Assembly: GCA_965646165.1 (NCBI GenBank)
Contig: CBFFYP010000008.1
Location: 1-64,000, forward strand
DNA from: MGBC114844 sp910585855
GTDB lineage: Bacteria; Bacillota; Clostridia; Lachnospirales; Lachnospiraceae
Direction: 5' to 3'
Length of the DNA: 64,000 nucleotides
Positions 34,255 through 42,893 of the stretch are shown here, piece after piece. The notes under the pieces are model-generated. The model did not search any database. It saw only the letters and a list, made by a program, of their open reading frames with translations, and was not told where the DNA came from. The position numbers and the translations under genes were made by a program. Each line of letters starts with the position of its first letter. The first letter of the stretch is position 1.

Positions 34255-34959
34255 ATGGTTTATGTAACATCAGATATTCATGGATGCTATGACGCATTGC
34301 AGCGGTTATTATATACCATAAAGTTTTCTGATACAGATATCCTTTATATTGTTGGGGATGTGATTGACAGGGGACCAACTTCACTGGAAACCTTGTATTT
34401 TGTACGGAAAACAAAAAATATTAAATTGCTTTTGGGAAATCATGAGGAATTTCTGCTGGAAATTTGTAAAATGATATGGAAAAAAGAAAAAAGCTTTATT
34501 AATCTGGATATTTGGTTACAACATGGCGGACAGGAAACGTATCAGACATTTATGCAGCTTTCTAGAGAGGAACAGAAGGAAATCGTGGAATATCTTTCTG
34601 CTTGCCCGTTGTACCAGATTTTGGATAATGAAGAAATGGGAAAGGTGGTTTTAGTACATGCGGGGATTTTGGTAGATTCGTCTGCCGCTACTTGGGAAGA
34701 GTTGATGGGACGGCAGCAGAGAAATACACTTTTATGGGTAAAGGAAGAGTTTTTATGCCGCCCTTTTGATGTGATACCAGAGGGGCGGATGGTGTTTGGA
34801 CATACACCGACTTGTGAGATACAAAGGATACGAAAAGAACATCGCAGATGCGGGATGGTGTGGAAAGATCAAAAGCGGTGGGGAATTGACGGCGGCTATC
34901 TTTTTGGCGGACATCTAATCTGTCTGTGTTTAGATGACTGGAAGGAATATTATATATAA
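34255..34959 (+). CDS. Metallophosphoesterase, PP1/PrpA-like (first copy)
   Basis: The protein has 234 aa. The two-metal phosphoesterase motifs are in order: SDIHGC (residue 6), GDVIDRG (40), GNHEE (63), a His in VLVHAG (about 131) and FGHTPT (about 182). It resembles small serine/threonine protein phosphatases and Ap4A hydrolases; sequence alone does not decide between them. GGAGAGAGAGT precedes ATG 34255. A related gene lies at 36429, on the other side of the aminopeptidase gene; the two share about the same motif spacing. Confidence 0.88.
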   Translation: MVYVTSDIHGCYDALQRLLYTIKFSDTDILYIVGDVIDRGPTSLETLYFVRKTKNIKLLLGNHEEFLLEICKMIWKKEKSFINLDIWLQHGGQETYQTFMQLSREEQKEIVEYLSACPLYQILDNEEMGKVVLVHAGILVDSSAATWEELMGRQQRNTLLWVKEEFLCRPFDVIPEGRMVFGHTPTCEIQRIRKEHRRCGMVWKDQKRWGIDGGYLFGGHLICLCLDDWKEYYI

Positions 34960-34995
34960 ATAAAAAATATAGAAGAAAGATAATAGGTAAAAATA

Positions 34996-36375
34996 ATGGA
35001 ACACAAGAATACATGGACAAAATATAATACAGCTCAGATTGCAGAAGTAATGGATTATAATGAAGGATATAAAGCATATATTTCAAAGTGTAAAACAGAG
35101 AGGGAATGTGTGGAAGCGGCTATTTTAGATGCAAAGGCACATGGCTATGTAGATTTAAAGACGATAATAGAAGAAGGCGGGACGGTAAAAGCCGGGGATA
35201 AGGTTTATTTTAATAATATGGGAAAGGCGCTGGTTTTATTTCATATCGGAACAGAGAAATTAGAAAAAGGGATGAAGATTCTTGGAGCACATATTGATTC
35301 TCCAAGAATTGATTTAAAGCCAAATCCTTTTTATGAGGATACGGAGTTGGCACTTTTGGATACACACTATTATGGAGGAATTAAGAAATATCAGTGGGTA
35401 ACAATGCCTTTGGCTTTGCATGGGGTAGTAATCAAAAAGGATGGAACGGAGGTGAATATTGTAATCGGCGAGGCAGAAGAGGATCCGGTAGTTGGAATTA
35501 CAGATTTGCTTCCTCATTTGGCAGCGTCACAGATGGAGAAAAAGGCATCAAAAGTGATTGAAGGAGAGGATTTGAATATTTTAATCGGAAGTATGCCTTT
35601 AGAGGGAGAAGAAAAAGATGCTGTGAAAGCCAATATTTTAAAATGGTTAAAGGAACGTTATGATCTGGAAGAGGAAGATTTTATATCTGCTGAAATAGAA
35701 GCTGTTCCGGCAGGGAAAGCACGGGATTATGGTGTGGATCGCAGTATGATTATGGGATATGGACAGGATGATCGAGTTTGTGCTTATACTTCTTATACGG
35801 CGTTATTTGAGGTGGAAAATTCAGATAGAACAAATGTCTGCCTTTTAGTAGATAAGGAAGAGGTCGGGAGTCAGGGAGCTACCGGGATGGGATCGCTGTT
35901 TTTTGAAAATGTTGTGGCAGAATTGATGAATTGTATGGGGGATTATTCTGAATTAAAGGTACGGCGTGCATTGCAGAATTCGGTTATGCTTTCTTCTGAT
36001 GTCAGTGCTGCTTTTGATCCGAATTATCCGGCTGTAAATGAAAAGAAAAATGCAGCTTATTTGAATAAGGGGATTTCTTTTAATAAATATGTGGGATCAC
36101 GGGGGAAAGCAGGTTCGAATGATGCGAATCCAGAGTTTATTGCGAAGATTCGTGCAGCTTTCGAAAAACATCAGGTATCGTTTCAGATATCGGAGTTGGG
36201 AAAAGTAGATGAGGGCGGCGGCGGAACGATTGCAAAGTATATGGCAGTTTATAATATGGAAGTGATTGACAGTGGTGTGCCGGTGCTTAGTATGCATTCT
36301 CCTTGGGAGGTGGTAAGCAAGGCGGATGTCTATGAAGCGAAGCAGGGGTATGTCGCTTTTTTAAAGGAGATGTAG
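34996..36375 (+). CDS. M18-family aminopeptidase
   Basis: The protein has 459 aa. This is a zinc-dependent aspartyl-type aminopeptidase of the M18 family, releasing N-terminal residues from peptides in the cytoplasm. Metal and catalytic motifs are in ILGAHIDSPRIDLKPNP (His-Asp), VDKEEVGSQGATGMGS (the EE pair) and VPVLSMHSPWEVVSKADVYEA (His). Its length fits the family. It has an ATG start 36 bp after the first phosphoesterase gene and a terminator follows. Confidence 0.93.
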   Translation: MEHKNTWTKYNTAQIAEVMDYNEGYKAYISKCKTERECVEAAILDAKAHGYVDLKTIIEEGGTVKAGDKVYFNNMGKALVLFHIGTEKLEKGMKILGAHIDSPRIDLKPNPFYEDTELALLDTHYYGGIKKYQWVTMPLALHGVVIKKDGTEVNIVIGEAEEDPVVGITDLLPHLAASQMEKKASKVIEGEDLNILIGSMPLEGEEKDAVKANILKWLKERYDLEEEDFISAEIEAVPAGKARDYGVDRSMIMGYGQDDRVCAYTSYTALFEVENSDRTNVCLLVDKEEVGSQGATGMGSLFFENVVAELMNCMGDYSELKVRRALQNSVMLSSDVSAAFDPNYPAVNEKKNAAYLNKGISFNKYVGSRGKAGSNDANPEFIAKIRAAFEKHQVSFQISELGKVDEGGGGTIAKYMAVYNMEVIDSGVPVLSMHSPWEVVSKADVYEAKQGYVAFLKEM

Positions 36376-36381
36376 TGAATA

Positions 36382-36412
36382 AGAACCTTCTTTTTTGAGG
36401 GTTCTTTTTTTG
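36382..36412 (+). terminator. Rho-independent terminator after the M18 aminopeptidase gene
   Basis: AGAACC (from 36384) pairs with GGTTCT, with a loop of T and GA bases, and seven T follow. It lies between the aminopeptidase gene and the second phosphoesterase gene. Confidence 0.8.
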
Positions 36413-36428
36413 GTAGTGGGAGAGAAAG

Positions 36429-37226
36429 ATGAGCCATTATGTGATAAGTGATATTCATGGATGTTATAAAGAGTTTCTTTTTATGTTGGATAAGATTGGG
36501 TTTTCGGATTCGGATTGTTTAATTATAGCGGGGGATTTTATTGATCGAGGGAAACAAAGTTATGAAATGCTGAGGTGGATAGAGAATTGCCCAAAGAATG
36601 TTCGGTTGATTCGAGGGAATCATGAAGAGGAGTTTGCAGTATATATTCTTTTGATGTTTCAGTTAAATAAGAAAGAACAGTTGGAAACGGATTTTTCTTC
36701 ATATAAGGATACGGCTGCATTGTATAAAACGATAAAGTATGGGTTTCGATATTATAGGATGAAGGGGTTTTATTTTGATTTGTATGGGACGATTGGGAAA
36801 TTAATAAGTGTTAATCATGTTACATTGGAGGATTTGTTTCGATGGCTTCAGATAATTTGCGGGTTGCCTTATTATTATGAGGAGAAGATAGGGGAGAAGA
36901 ATTGCGTGGTGGTTCATGCTGGGTATGCGGAGAGATTGGAGGATATTGGTACAAAGTTTTCTGAACTGAAAGAGTTTTATATTTATGCTAGGGAGGAAAG
37001 CTGTCAATTAGGAGGCAAGAAGCATGGGATTGTAGTAGCTGGACATACACCTACTATATTAAGAGAGAGTTTTGCTTATAATAAGGGGAATGTGTTTCGG
37101 TATTATGATCAGGAAAAGGATTGTATTTTTTATGATATAGACTGTGGATGTGTATTTCGCCGTCAGGAAGCGGATGCAAAACTTGCGTGTATTCGTTTGG
37201 AAGATGAAAAGGTATTTTATGTGTGA
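36429..37226 (+). CDS. Metallophosphoesterase (second copy)
   Basis: The protein has 265 aa. Motifs SDIHGC, GDFIDRG, GNHEEE, VVHAGYAE and AGHTPT are in the same order as in the gene at 34255, with an extra segment (about 75-130, Tyr/Phe-rich) between the GNHE and His motifs. A phosphatase acting on protein or dinucleotide substrates is inferred. The gene has its own start closely after the aminopeptidase terminator; a family B repeat follows. Its sequence is more AT-rich than the first copy. Confidence 0.86.
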   Translation: MSHYVISDIHGCYKEFLFMLDKIGFSDSDCLIIAGDFIDRGKQSYEMLRWIENCPKNVRLIRGNHEEEFAVYILLMFQLNKKEQLETDFSSYKDTAALYKTIKYGFRYYRMKGFYFDLYGTIGKLISVNHVTLEDLFRWLQIICGLPYYYEEKIGEKNCVVVHAGYAERLEDIGTKFSELKEFYIYAREESCQLGGKKHGIVVAGHTPTILRESFAYNKGNVFRYYDQEKDCIFYDIDCGCVFRRQEADAKLACIRLEDEKVFYV

Positions 37227-37256
37227 ATATGTTTTTATAACAAAGGGTAGATTGTA

Positions 37257-37650
37257 AAGGATAATAAATTTTAATAAGTTTTTTGGAATTGGGGAGGACG
37301 CCAGATTCGAAAACGATGGGCAGCCTGCTGTTCCGGTTTCCAAAAAGCAAGAAGTTCTAAGACTTCTGCCGTTCTATGCATCCAACCGGACAGACCGGGG
37401 CGCAATTCGCCCTTACTACAACCGAAATGGAATTGGTGTAAGGAAGGATTTTATCAGCCATAAACCATCCGCTTTTCTATTATTCGGGCTAAACACGCCC
37501 CTTTTTTTTCACACCCTGCATAAAAGCAGGATGTGAAAAAAATCTTAGGTTTTCGAGCAGAAGTCTAAGAACTTCTAACTTTTTTCCAAAGTCACTGCAG
37601 GCTGCCCATCGTTTTCGAATCTGGCTGTTTCTTGACGCCGAAACGAAAAA
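37257..37650 (+). repeat. Family B type 2 half-unit, full
   Basis: Arms with GCCAGATTCGAAAACGATGG and CCATCGTTTTCGAATCTGGC enclose the full core: GGGCG-CAATT-CGCCC near 37398, GGGC/GCCC near 37487 beside T8, and CACACCCTGC/GCAGGATGTG near 37510. A diverged terminal repeat (AGGATAATAAATTTTAATAAG) lies on the left. The outer arm has an A-T pair (GATGG/CCATC) where other copies have G-C (GGTGG/CCACC), a paired change. Confidence 0.8.
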
Positions 37651-37711
37651 AGAAGCGTATTCAAACTTTATGGAAGACCTAAAAGCTTAATTAAAGTAGA
37701 TAAAATTTTTG

Positions 37712-38056
37712 TTAGAAATCAGAATTTTCTTCGCTTGCAGCTAAACCTAATAATACCCCTTGGGCAATCAGGCGTTTTTCTTTGCTTAATTGTCGGTATT
37801 GGTTTAATAATTCGGCTTCCTCTTGAGACAGCTTGGATTGAAACAGAGTATCTAAAGGCTGACGGATATCAGAATAACCTACTAAGTAGTCAATGGATGT
37901 ATGGAATAGAGTTGCTAGTTCTTTTAGCATGGCTATGCTGGGTTCGTTTTTTTCGTTTTCATAGGAACTAATCATTTTTTGTGAGATATTTAAGTACATA
38001 CCAAGACTGATTTGACTCATTTTTTTTTCTTTGCGAAGTTCTAAGATACGATTCAT
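37712..38056 (-). CDS. XRE-family transcriptional regulator
   Basis: The protein has 114 aa. An N-terminal Cro/C1-type helix-turn-helix (about 3-60; LRKEKKMSQISLGMYLNISQ, ISSYENEKNEPS) is followed by a short helical C-terminal part for dimerisation. It diverges from the leucine-rich-repeat cell-wall gene at 38351, which it may control. The 294-bp space between them has an inverted pair ATTCCTGT (38113) and ACAGGAAT (38159) that could be an operator. The start ATG at 38056 lies about 12 nt after GGAG. Confidence 0.88.
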   Translation of the reverse strand: MNRILELRKEKKMSQISLGMYLNISQKMISSYENEKNEPSIAMLKELATLFHTSIDYLVGYSDIRQPLDTLFQSKLSQEEAELLNQYRQLSKEKRLIAQGVLLGLAASEENSDF

Positions 38057-38293
38057 AGTAGTTTCATGCTCCTTTTCTTTTTCATTTTTCGAATATTTTT
38101 TACTTTTGGGGGATTCCTGTTTTTGTTTTAGAATGGATATTTTTTGTCCTATAGATTGACAGGAATTTTTGGATTTGTTTGTTTCATTTTTTATTTGGTA
38201 TTAGACGCTAGAAGTAAAGGAGGGAGGAAAAATCTATCGTCAGGAAGTACAGCAATCGCTTGTTTATTGCTATGAATATTATTATTCCTTTTA

Positions 38294-38322
38294 TTGACTT
38301 TGATATTCTTAAATGGTATAAT
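38294..38322 (+). promoter_or_regulatory. SigmaA promoter of the LRR cell-wall protein gene
   Basis: TTGACT (38294-38299) and a perfect TATAAT (38317-38322) are 17 bp apart, 28 bp before the start codon. Confidence 0.75.
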
Positions 38323-38350
38323 AATACTTATAAAATGAATAATAGGAGGA

Positions 38351-40648
38351 ATGAAAATAAGAAAACAAGTGTATCAAGCAGTAATTGGTTTGGGCTTGTC
38401 TTTGGTAATGACAGCCGGTGGAATGAGTATTTTCAAAGAAGCGGTTTTTGCATCTGAGGCTGGATGGAAGCAGGATCAGATTGGTTGGTGGTATCAAAAA
38501 GAAGATGGGAGTTATCAAAAGTCTGGTTGGTTTTTGGATAAAAATAATTGGTATTATTTTGATGCAAGTGGGTATATGCAGACAGGATGGGTACAGGAGA
38601 ATGGAAATTGGTATTATTTAAATCCTGTTTCTGATGGAACAAAGGGAAAGATGCAGACTGGATGGGTAAAAGATGGAACATCTTGGTATTTTACAGATGA
38701 GAATGGAAAAATGCAGACTGGAATAATAGAAGTCGATCAACGTACTTATTATTTGAATCCAAGTTCAAATGGTGATTTAGGAAAAGTAATGTCTGGAAAT
38801 TTAAATATAAATGGAAAGGAATATTATTTTGATGGCAGTGGTGCAGCGGTTGGAAATATTCCATTGGCAGATAAGAGTTATAAGATTAATGGAGATAGAG
38901 TGGAAATAGTCGAAAAGAATTTTATTTTTTCTGTGGCAGATTCTGATTATCAGGATGATGATAGTGATGATGACAATGATGACGATGGCAGCAGCAGTAA
39001 TGATAAGAATGACAGTAGTGATAATACTACTGATAATGATAAGGATGATACAGATAATAATGGGGGAAATAATAAGCCAGATAATAAACCGGATAATGAT
39101 AATAACAATACTGAAGATCAGACAGATGAAATTCATTTTTGGAATAGAACATTAGAAAGTAGTATAAAAGGTTATTTGAGAAAACTAGAGGGAGTTGCTA
39201 TTAAAAATATTAAAAAGGATGATATAAAGGAAATAGATTCTTTCTTGTTAAAAGTAGGAATGGATATGAATGGTGCTAGACGTATTTCAGTATCTTTGGA
39301 TACAACATCAGATACTCCTATTTATTTGGCAAGTTATTATCTTACTGAATTAAAGCAGATGGCAGGTGATTTATCTTATTTTATTGGTTTAAAAAAGTTA
39401 AAAATAGATGGTGGTGATTTTCGTTTTTTAGAAAATATTTCTAATACAGAACAAGTTTTACGTATTTTGTCGGAGAAATTGCCATCAGTAGAGTGTTTAG
39501 ATATTGATATGGATATAAAGCTATTACAAACAGAATCAGATAATTCATTGGATCTTAGTAGTCTGGAGGGTTGGAAAAATTTAAAGGAGCTTTATATTGA
39601 AAATAAAAATATAGATGATATTAGTCCGCTTGGAAATTTACGTTTATTAGAAAAGCTGGATATTAGAAATAATATGATTTCTGATATTACAGTGTTAGAA
39701 GAACTTTCTCATTTGAAAGAAGTTTCTTTACTTGGAAATCCTTATATTTTTGATTATCATCCTGTTAAAAATGTAGAGAAATTAGATGTAAATTTAAATG
39801 AAGAGGGGTATGTTTGTATAGCAGATATTATAGATGAAGATAATGTTACAATGGATTTATTCTGTCAATATACAGGAAAAAAGGGTACAGATATTTATGC
39901 AGATGATCTTTTGGAGATTGAAAAATTTGAAGTAAAGGAGGCAAGATATAGTAATAGTCTTTTTGCAGCAGAGAAGCTGACTGCAGTAATTACTAATAGA
40001 GATGGAAAAGAGATAGAAGTGACTGCATCAGGAAATACCGCAGAATCTTATCAAGGATTTGTATTTTGCCGAAATATGACACATTTTTTAACAGAACATA
40101 ATTTTGATGAAGAGATTACAGTGTTTGGATTTTTAAAGAATGTAACACATTTGCAATTAGGGCAGATAAATAATCAAGGAAATGTATTAATATGTGACAG
40201 ACTTATTTTGGATTTTCGAGCATTATTAAATATGCCGCAGCTAGAATACTTAAATTTAGATCGTTGTTCATTTAATAAAAAATCTATGTTCGACAAAGAT
40301 GATAGACAAAATGTTAGTAATTTATCAAATTTACAGAATTTAAAAGTGTTAAGTTTAATGGGATGTGGTTTTGGAGAAGCTGGAGGAAAAGATTATGATT
40401 GTACAGATGAATTTCCAAAGTTAGAGAGTTTGGAAGTATTGAATCTATCCGAGGCATATTTATCTAATTTAGAAATGTTAAAAGAGTTAAAGCAGTTAGA
40501 AGAATTAAATTTAAGCTATATGGGAAATAGAACGAGTTTGGATTTAAGTCCTTTATCAGAATTACATAATTTAAAAACAATAAATATAACAGGAAATAAA
40601 ATAAAAGATGAAACTCCAATTCAGCATGTGCCAAATATAATAAAGTAA
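38351..40648 (+). CDS. Secreted cell-wall-repeat protein with acidic linker and leucine-rich repeats
   Basis: The protein has 765 aa. A signal peptide (about 1-36, ending VFASEA) is followed by five or six choline-binding-type repeats (about 38-190; WYYLNPVSDGTKGKMQTGW). Then comes a D/N/S-rich linker of about 70 residues (200-268) and a helical segment. From about residue 395 there are leucine-rich repeats (LKELYIENKNIDDISPLGNL; LEYLNLDRCS; LEELNLSYMG). The layout recalls internalin-like surface proteins; a binding or adhesion role is inferred. The AT content of the linker and LRR parts is above that of neighbours. AGGAGG lies only 1-2 nt from the ATG, an unusually tight spacing. Confidence 0.82.
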   Translation: MKIRKQVYQAVIGLGLSLVMTAGGMSIFKEAVFASEAGWKQDQIGWWYQKEDGSYQKSGWFLDKNNWYYFDASGYMQTGWVQENGNWYYLNPVSDGTKGKMQTGWVKDGTSWYFTDENGKMQTGIIEVDQRTYYLNPSSNGDLGKVMSGNLNINGKEYYFDGSGAAVGNIPLADKSYKINGDRVEIVEKNFIFSVADSDYQDDDSDDDNDDDGSSSNDKNDSSDNTTDNDKDDTDNNGGNNKPDNKPDNDNNNTEDQTDEIHFWNRTLESSIKGYLRKLEGVAIKNIKKDDIKEIDSFLLKVGMDMNGARRISVSLDTTSDTPIYLASYYLTELKQMAGDLSYFIGLKKLKIDGGDFRFLENISNTEQVLRILSEKLPSVECLDIDMDIKLLQTESDNSLDLSSLEGWKNLKELYIENKNIDDISPLGNLRLLEKLDIRNNMISDITVLEELSHLKEVSLLGNPYIFDYHPVKNVEKLDVNLNEEGYVCIADIIDEDNVTMDLFCQYTGKKGTDIYADDLLEIEKFEVKEARYSNSLFAAEKLTAVITNRDGKEIEVTASGNTAESYQGFVFCRNMTHFLTEHNFDEEITVFGFLKNVTHLQLGQINNQGNVLICDRLILDFRALLNMPQLEYLNLDRCSFNKKSMFDKDDRQNVSNLSNLQNLKVLSLMGCGFGEAGGKDYDCTDEFPKLESLEVLNLSEAYLSNLEMLKELKQLEELNLSYMGNRTSLDLSPLSELHNLKTINITGNKIKDETPIQHVPNIIK

Positions 40649-40774
40649 TTCAATGATAAGGAATAAATTCTTTTTATTATAAAATGTCCCATTTCCATGA
40701 TTGTTTCAAAGTGATTTTTTTGCCATTTTGACTTTATCCTGTTTTTATCTTTTATTAAGATTTTGGGGATATGA

Positions 40775-41200
40775 TATCGTTCTTTTTTTGTTCCGGGGTC
40801 AAGAAACAGCCAGATTGGAAAACGGTGGGCAGACTGCAGTGACTTTGGAAAAAAGTTAGAAGTTCTTGGACTTCTGCTCGAAAACCTAAGATTTTTTTCA
40901 CATCCTGCTTCCATGCAGGGTGTGAAAAAAAAGGGGCGTGTTTAGCCCAGAGAATAGGGAAGAGGCTATCTTACGGCTGATAAAATCCTTCCTTACACCT
41001 GTTTCGTTTTGGTCGAAATGAGGGCGAATTGCGCCCCGGTCTGTCCGGCTGGATCAAAGAAAAGGCAGAAGTCTTAGAACTTCTTGCTTTTTGGAAGCCG
41101 GAACAGCAGGCTGTCCACCGTTTTCCAATCTGGCGTCCTCCCTCCATTCTTCTCATAAAATCAAAATGTTATCCTTTTTTCAGTTTATAAGTTTATTTTG
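40775..41200 (-). repeat. Family B type 2 half-unit, full
   Basis: Arms with GCCAGATTGGAAAACGGTGG (near 40810) and CCACCGTTTTCCAATCTGGC (near 41118) enclose the minus-oriented core (hairpins near 40900-40925, 40934-40949 and 41021-41036). A diverged terminal repeat (CAGTTTATAAGTTTATTTTG) marks the right end. It lies between the two related cell-wall protein genes. The flanks 40649-40774 and 41201-41370 show only AT-rich sequence. Confidence 0.78.
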
Positions 41201-41370
41201 GATTTAGATAATGTATAACACAAAAAGATGTATGGTTTATTTTATATATATTTTTTGTCAAATTTCTTCTTTTAAAGGGGAGAAGAAGGGGAATACTTTT
41301 TGTTTGCTTTCTTATTTCAAAGTGCTATAATGATTTTGCAGGGAATGATAGGAAAGGAGTAGAGAAAAGC

Positions 41371-42327
41371 GTGAAAAGAAAGTTTTATAAAAAGGCAGCC
41401 GGTATGATTCTGGCAGCAGTATGTATGCTGACAGGAACGGCTACCCCTTCTGTTTTGGCACAGGGGGAGGCAGGATGGAGGGAAAATGAAGTTGGCTGGT
41501 GGTATCAAAATCCAGACGGAAGTTATCAAAAGAATGGCTGGTTTCAGGATATCGACCAAAACTGGTATTATTTTGACACTGAAGGATATATGCAGACAGG
41601 ATGGATTCGGGATAAAGGCTTTTGGTATTTTGCAGAGGAAAGCGGAAAAATGCAGACAGGGGTTATTCAAATCAATGGACAGACCTATTATTTTAATCCA
41701 ATTTTGGGCAGTGATTTAGGAAAGATGCAGACTGGAAAAGTAAACATTCAGAATAAAGTCTATTATTTTAATGCAAACGGAACAGCAATCGGAGAAATAC
41801 CACATGCAGAGCGAAGTTATCAAGTACCTTTGCAGAGTACATATGTGCAGGATGATAAATATATAGTAGACAGTAAAGTAAATCATGAAAATAAAGATAG
41901 AGTAGTGTTATTTGAAAATCATATTTTAGAAGAGATGATACGAACTTATTTAAAAGAACAAACCACCCGAAATTTAACATGGAATGATTTAAAAGGATAT
42001 TCGGTAGTTTCTATTCAGATGATGACAGATAGCAGAAGCAGACTGATTTTTCAGATTGAATTAAGAGAGGCAGAAACGATGATAGGAATGATTCAGGTAG
42101 GATTAGAAGAACTTGAATCGGTGGCAAAAGATCTTTCTAAATTTCCAGATCTGAAAAAAGTGGAAATAAAGGGAATTTATATGAAGTCCTCTTTAACAAA
42201 TGTGGCACAGGGAGATGAAGAAAATTTAACAGATATGGAGGTTTTATTGGACGTTTTAGCAGAATATCTGTCGATTGAGGATATGTTGATGAAAATTGAT
42301 TTTGAACTGTCAGTAAAGACGGAATAG
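41371..42327 (+). CDS. Truncated paralogue of the cell-wall-repeat LRR protein
   Basis: The protein has 318 aa. A signal peptide (about 1-30, ending VLAQGEA) and four or five cell-wall repeats (about 32-150; WYYFDTEGYMQTGW) match the gene at 38351. The acidic linker is missing. The following segment (EELESVAKDLSKFPDLKKVEIKG; VLLDVLAEYLSIEDMLMKIDF) aligns with residues about 275-390 of that protein. It stops just where the leucine-rich repeats would begin, a few bases before a family B repeat. Loss of the LRR part by insertion or recombination is the simplest reading. The start is GTG 41371, with AAAGGAG upstream. The remaining product may still be secreted and wall-bound. Confidence 0.78.
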   Translation: MKRKFYKKAAGMILAAVCMLTGTATPSVLAQGEAGWRENEVGWWYQNPDGSYQKNGWFQDIDQNWYYFDTEGYMQTGWIRDKGFWYFAEESGKMQTGVIQINGQTYYFNPILGSDLGKMQTGKVNIQNKVYYFNANGTAIGEIPHAERSYQVPLQSTYVQDDKYIVDSKVNHENKDRVVLFENHILEEMIRTYLKEQTTRNLTWNDLKGYSVVSIQMMTDSRSRLIFQIELREAETMIGMIQVGLEELESVAKDLSKFPDLKKVEIKGIYMKSSLTNVAQGDEENLTDMEVLLDVLAEYLSIEDMLMKIDFELSVKTE

Positions 42328-42334
42328 GTAATCA

Positions 42335-42538
42335 AATTCTTTTTTTGTTTCGGGGTCAAGAAACAGCCAGATTCGAAAACGGTGGGCAGCTTGCAGTGAC
42401 TTTGGAAAAAAGTTAGAAGTCTTAGAACTTCTTGCTTTTTGGAAACCGGAACAGCAGGCTGCCCACCGTTTTCGAATCTGGCATCCTCTTTTCTTAAAAT
42501 CAAAAGTATATTTTTTTTAAGTTTATAAGTTTATCCTG
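42335..42538 (-). repeat. Family B type 2 half-unit, core-deleted, with right terminal repeat
   Basis: Arms with GCCAGATTCGAAAACGGTGG and its complement (near 42460) are perfect; the core is lost. The right end TAAGTTTATCCTG closes at 42538. It begins 8 bp after the stop codon of the truncated cell-wall protein gene. Confidence 0.78.
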
Positions 42539-42556
42539 AACTGTTTGATTTTTATA

Positions 42557-42584
42557 TTGACAAAAAAATTCTAAATGTTATAAT
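42557..42584 (+). promoter_or_regulatory. Promoter of the thrS T-box transcript
   Basis: TTGACA (42557-42562) and TATAAT (42579-42584) have a 16-bp spacer. It starts 19 bp beyond the end of the B repeat. Confidence 0.8.
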
Positions 42585-42591
42585 CGCAGAT

Positions 42592-42868
42592 AGAAGTATT
42601 ATGCTATTGTAAATAATCATACAGACAATACGATGATAAGAAGAGTAGGACAGGAAATATTTCAGAGAGAGGCGGTTTGCTGAAAATGCCTTAATAGGAA
42701 CTGTTTGAAAACTAACTTGGAGTGGCTCTAATCCAGCTCGGTGATTCCGTTATCATCAAAAAAGTGGCAGAAACAACAGATAAAAGAATTTTGTTGCTGC
42801 AATTTGGGTGGAACCACGGATTTTTCGTCCCTTGTACTATAGTTGTTGCTATGGTGCAGGGGATTTTT
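42592..42868 (+). promoter_or_regulatory. T-box riboswitch leader of thrS (threonine)
   Basis: The T-box is TGGGTGGAACCACG (42805-42818), and stem I shows GAAGAGTAGGACAGG and the distal AGAGAG bulge. The specifier strand reads GAAA-ACT-AACTTGGAG with ACT, a threonine codon, at 42711-42713. This agrees with the gene downstream. Transcription continues into thrS when uncharged tRNA-Thr binds. Confidence 0.93.
42829..42868 (+). terminator. thrS attenuator terminator
   Basis: CCCTTGTACTATAG (42829-42842) pairs with CTATGGTGCAGGGG (42849-42862) over 14 bp including G-T pairs, then ATTTTTAT follows. It competes with the T-box antiterminator. Confidence 0.88.
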
Positions 42869-42893
42869 ATAATGTATAGAAAGGAAGAGTATC

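Noticed and set aside
38801..39155. Isoleucine-rich (minus) and methionine/isoleucine-rich (plus) frames
   Set aside because: They are shadows of the GAT/AAT-rich acidic linker of the LRR protein.
42664..42682. GAGAGGCGGTTTGCT in the thrS leader matching the family B type 1 arm
   Set aside because: The match is 15 bases, but the segment is the expected AG-bulge region of T-box stem I, so it is probably coincidence.
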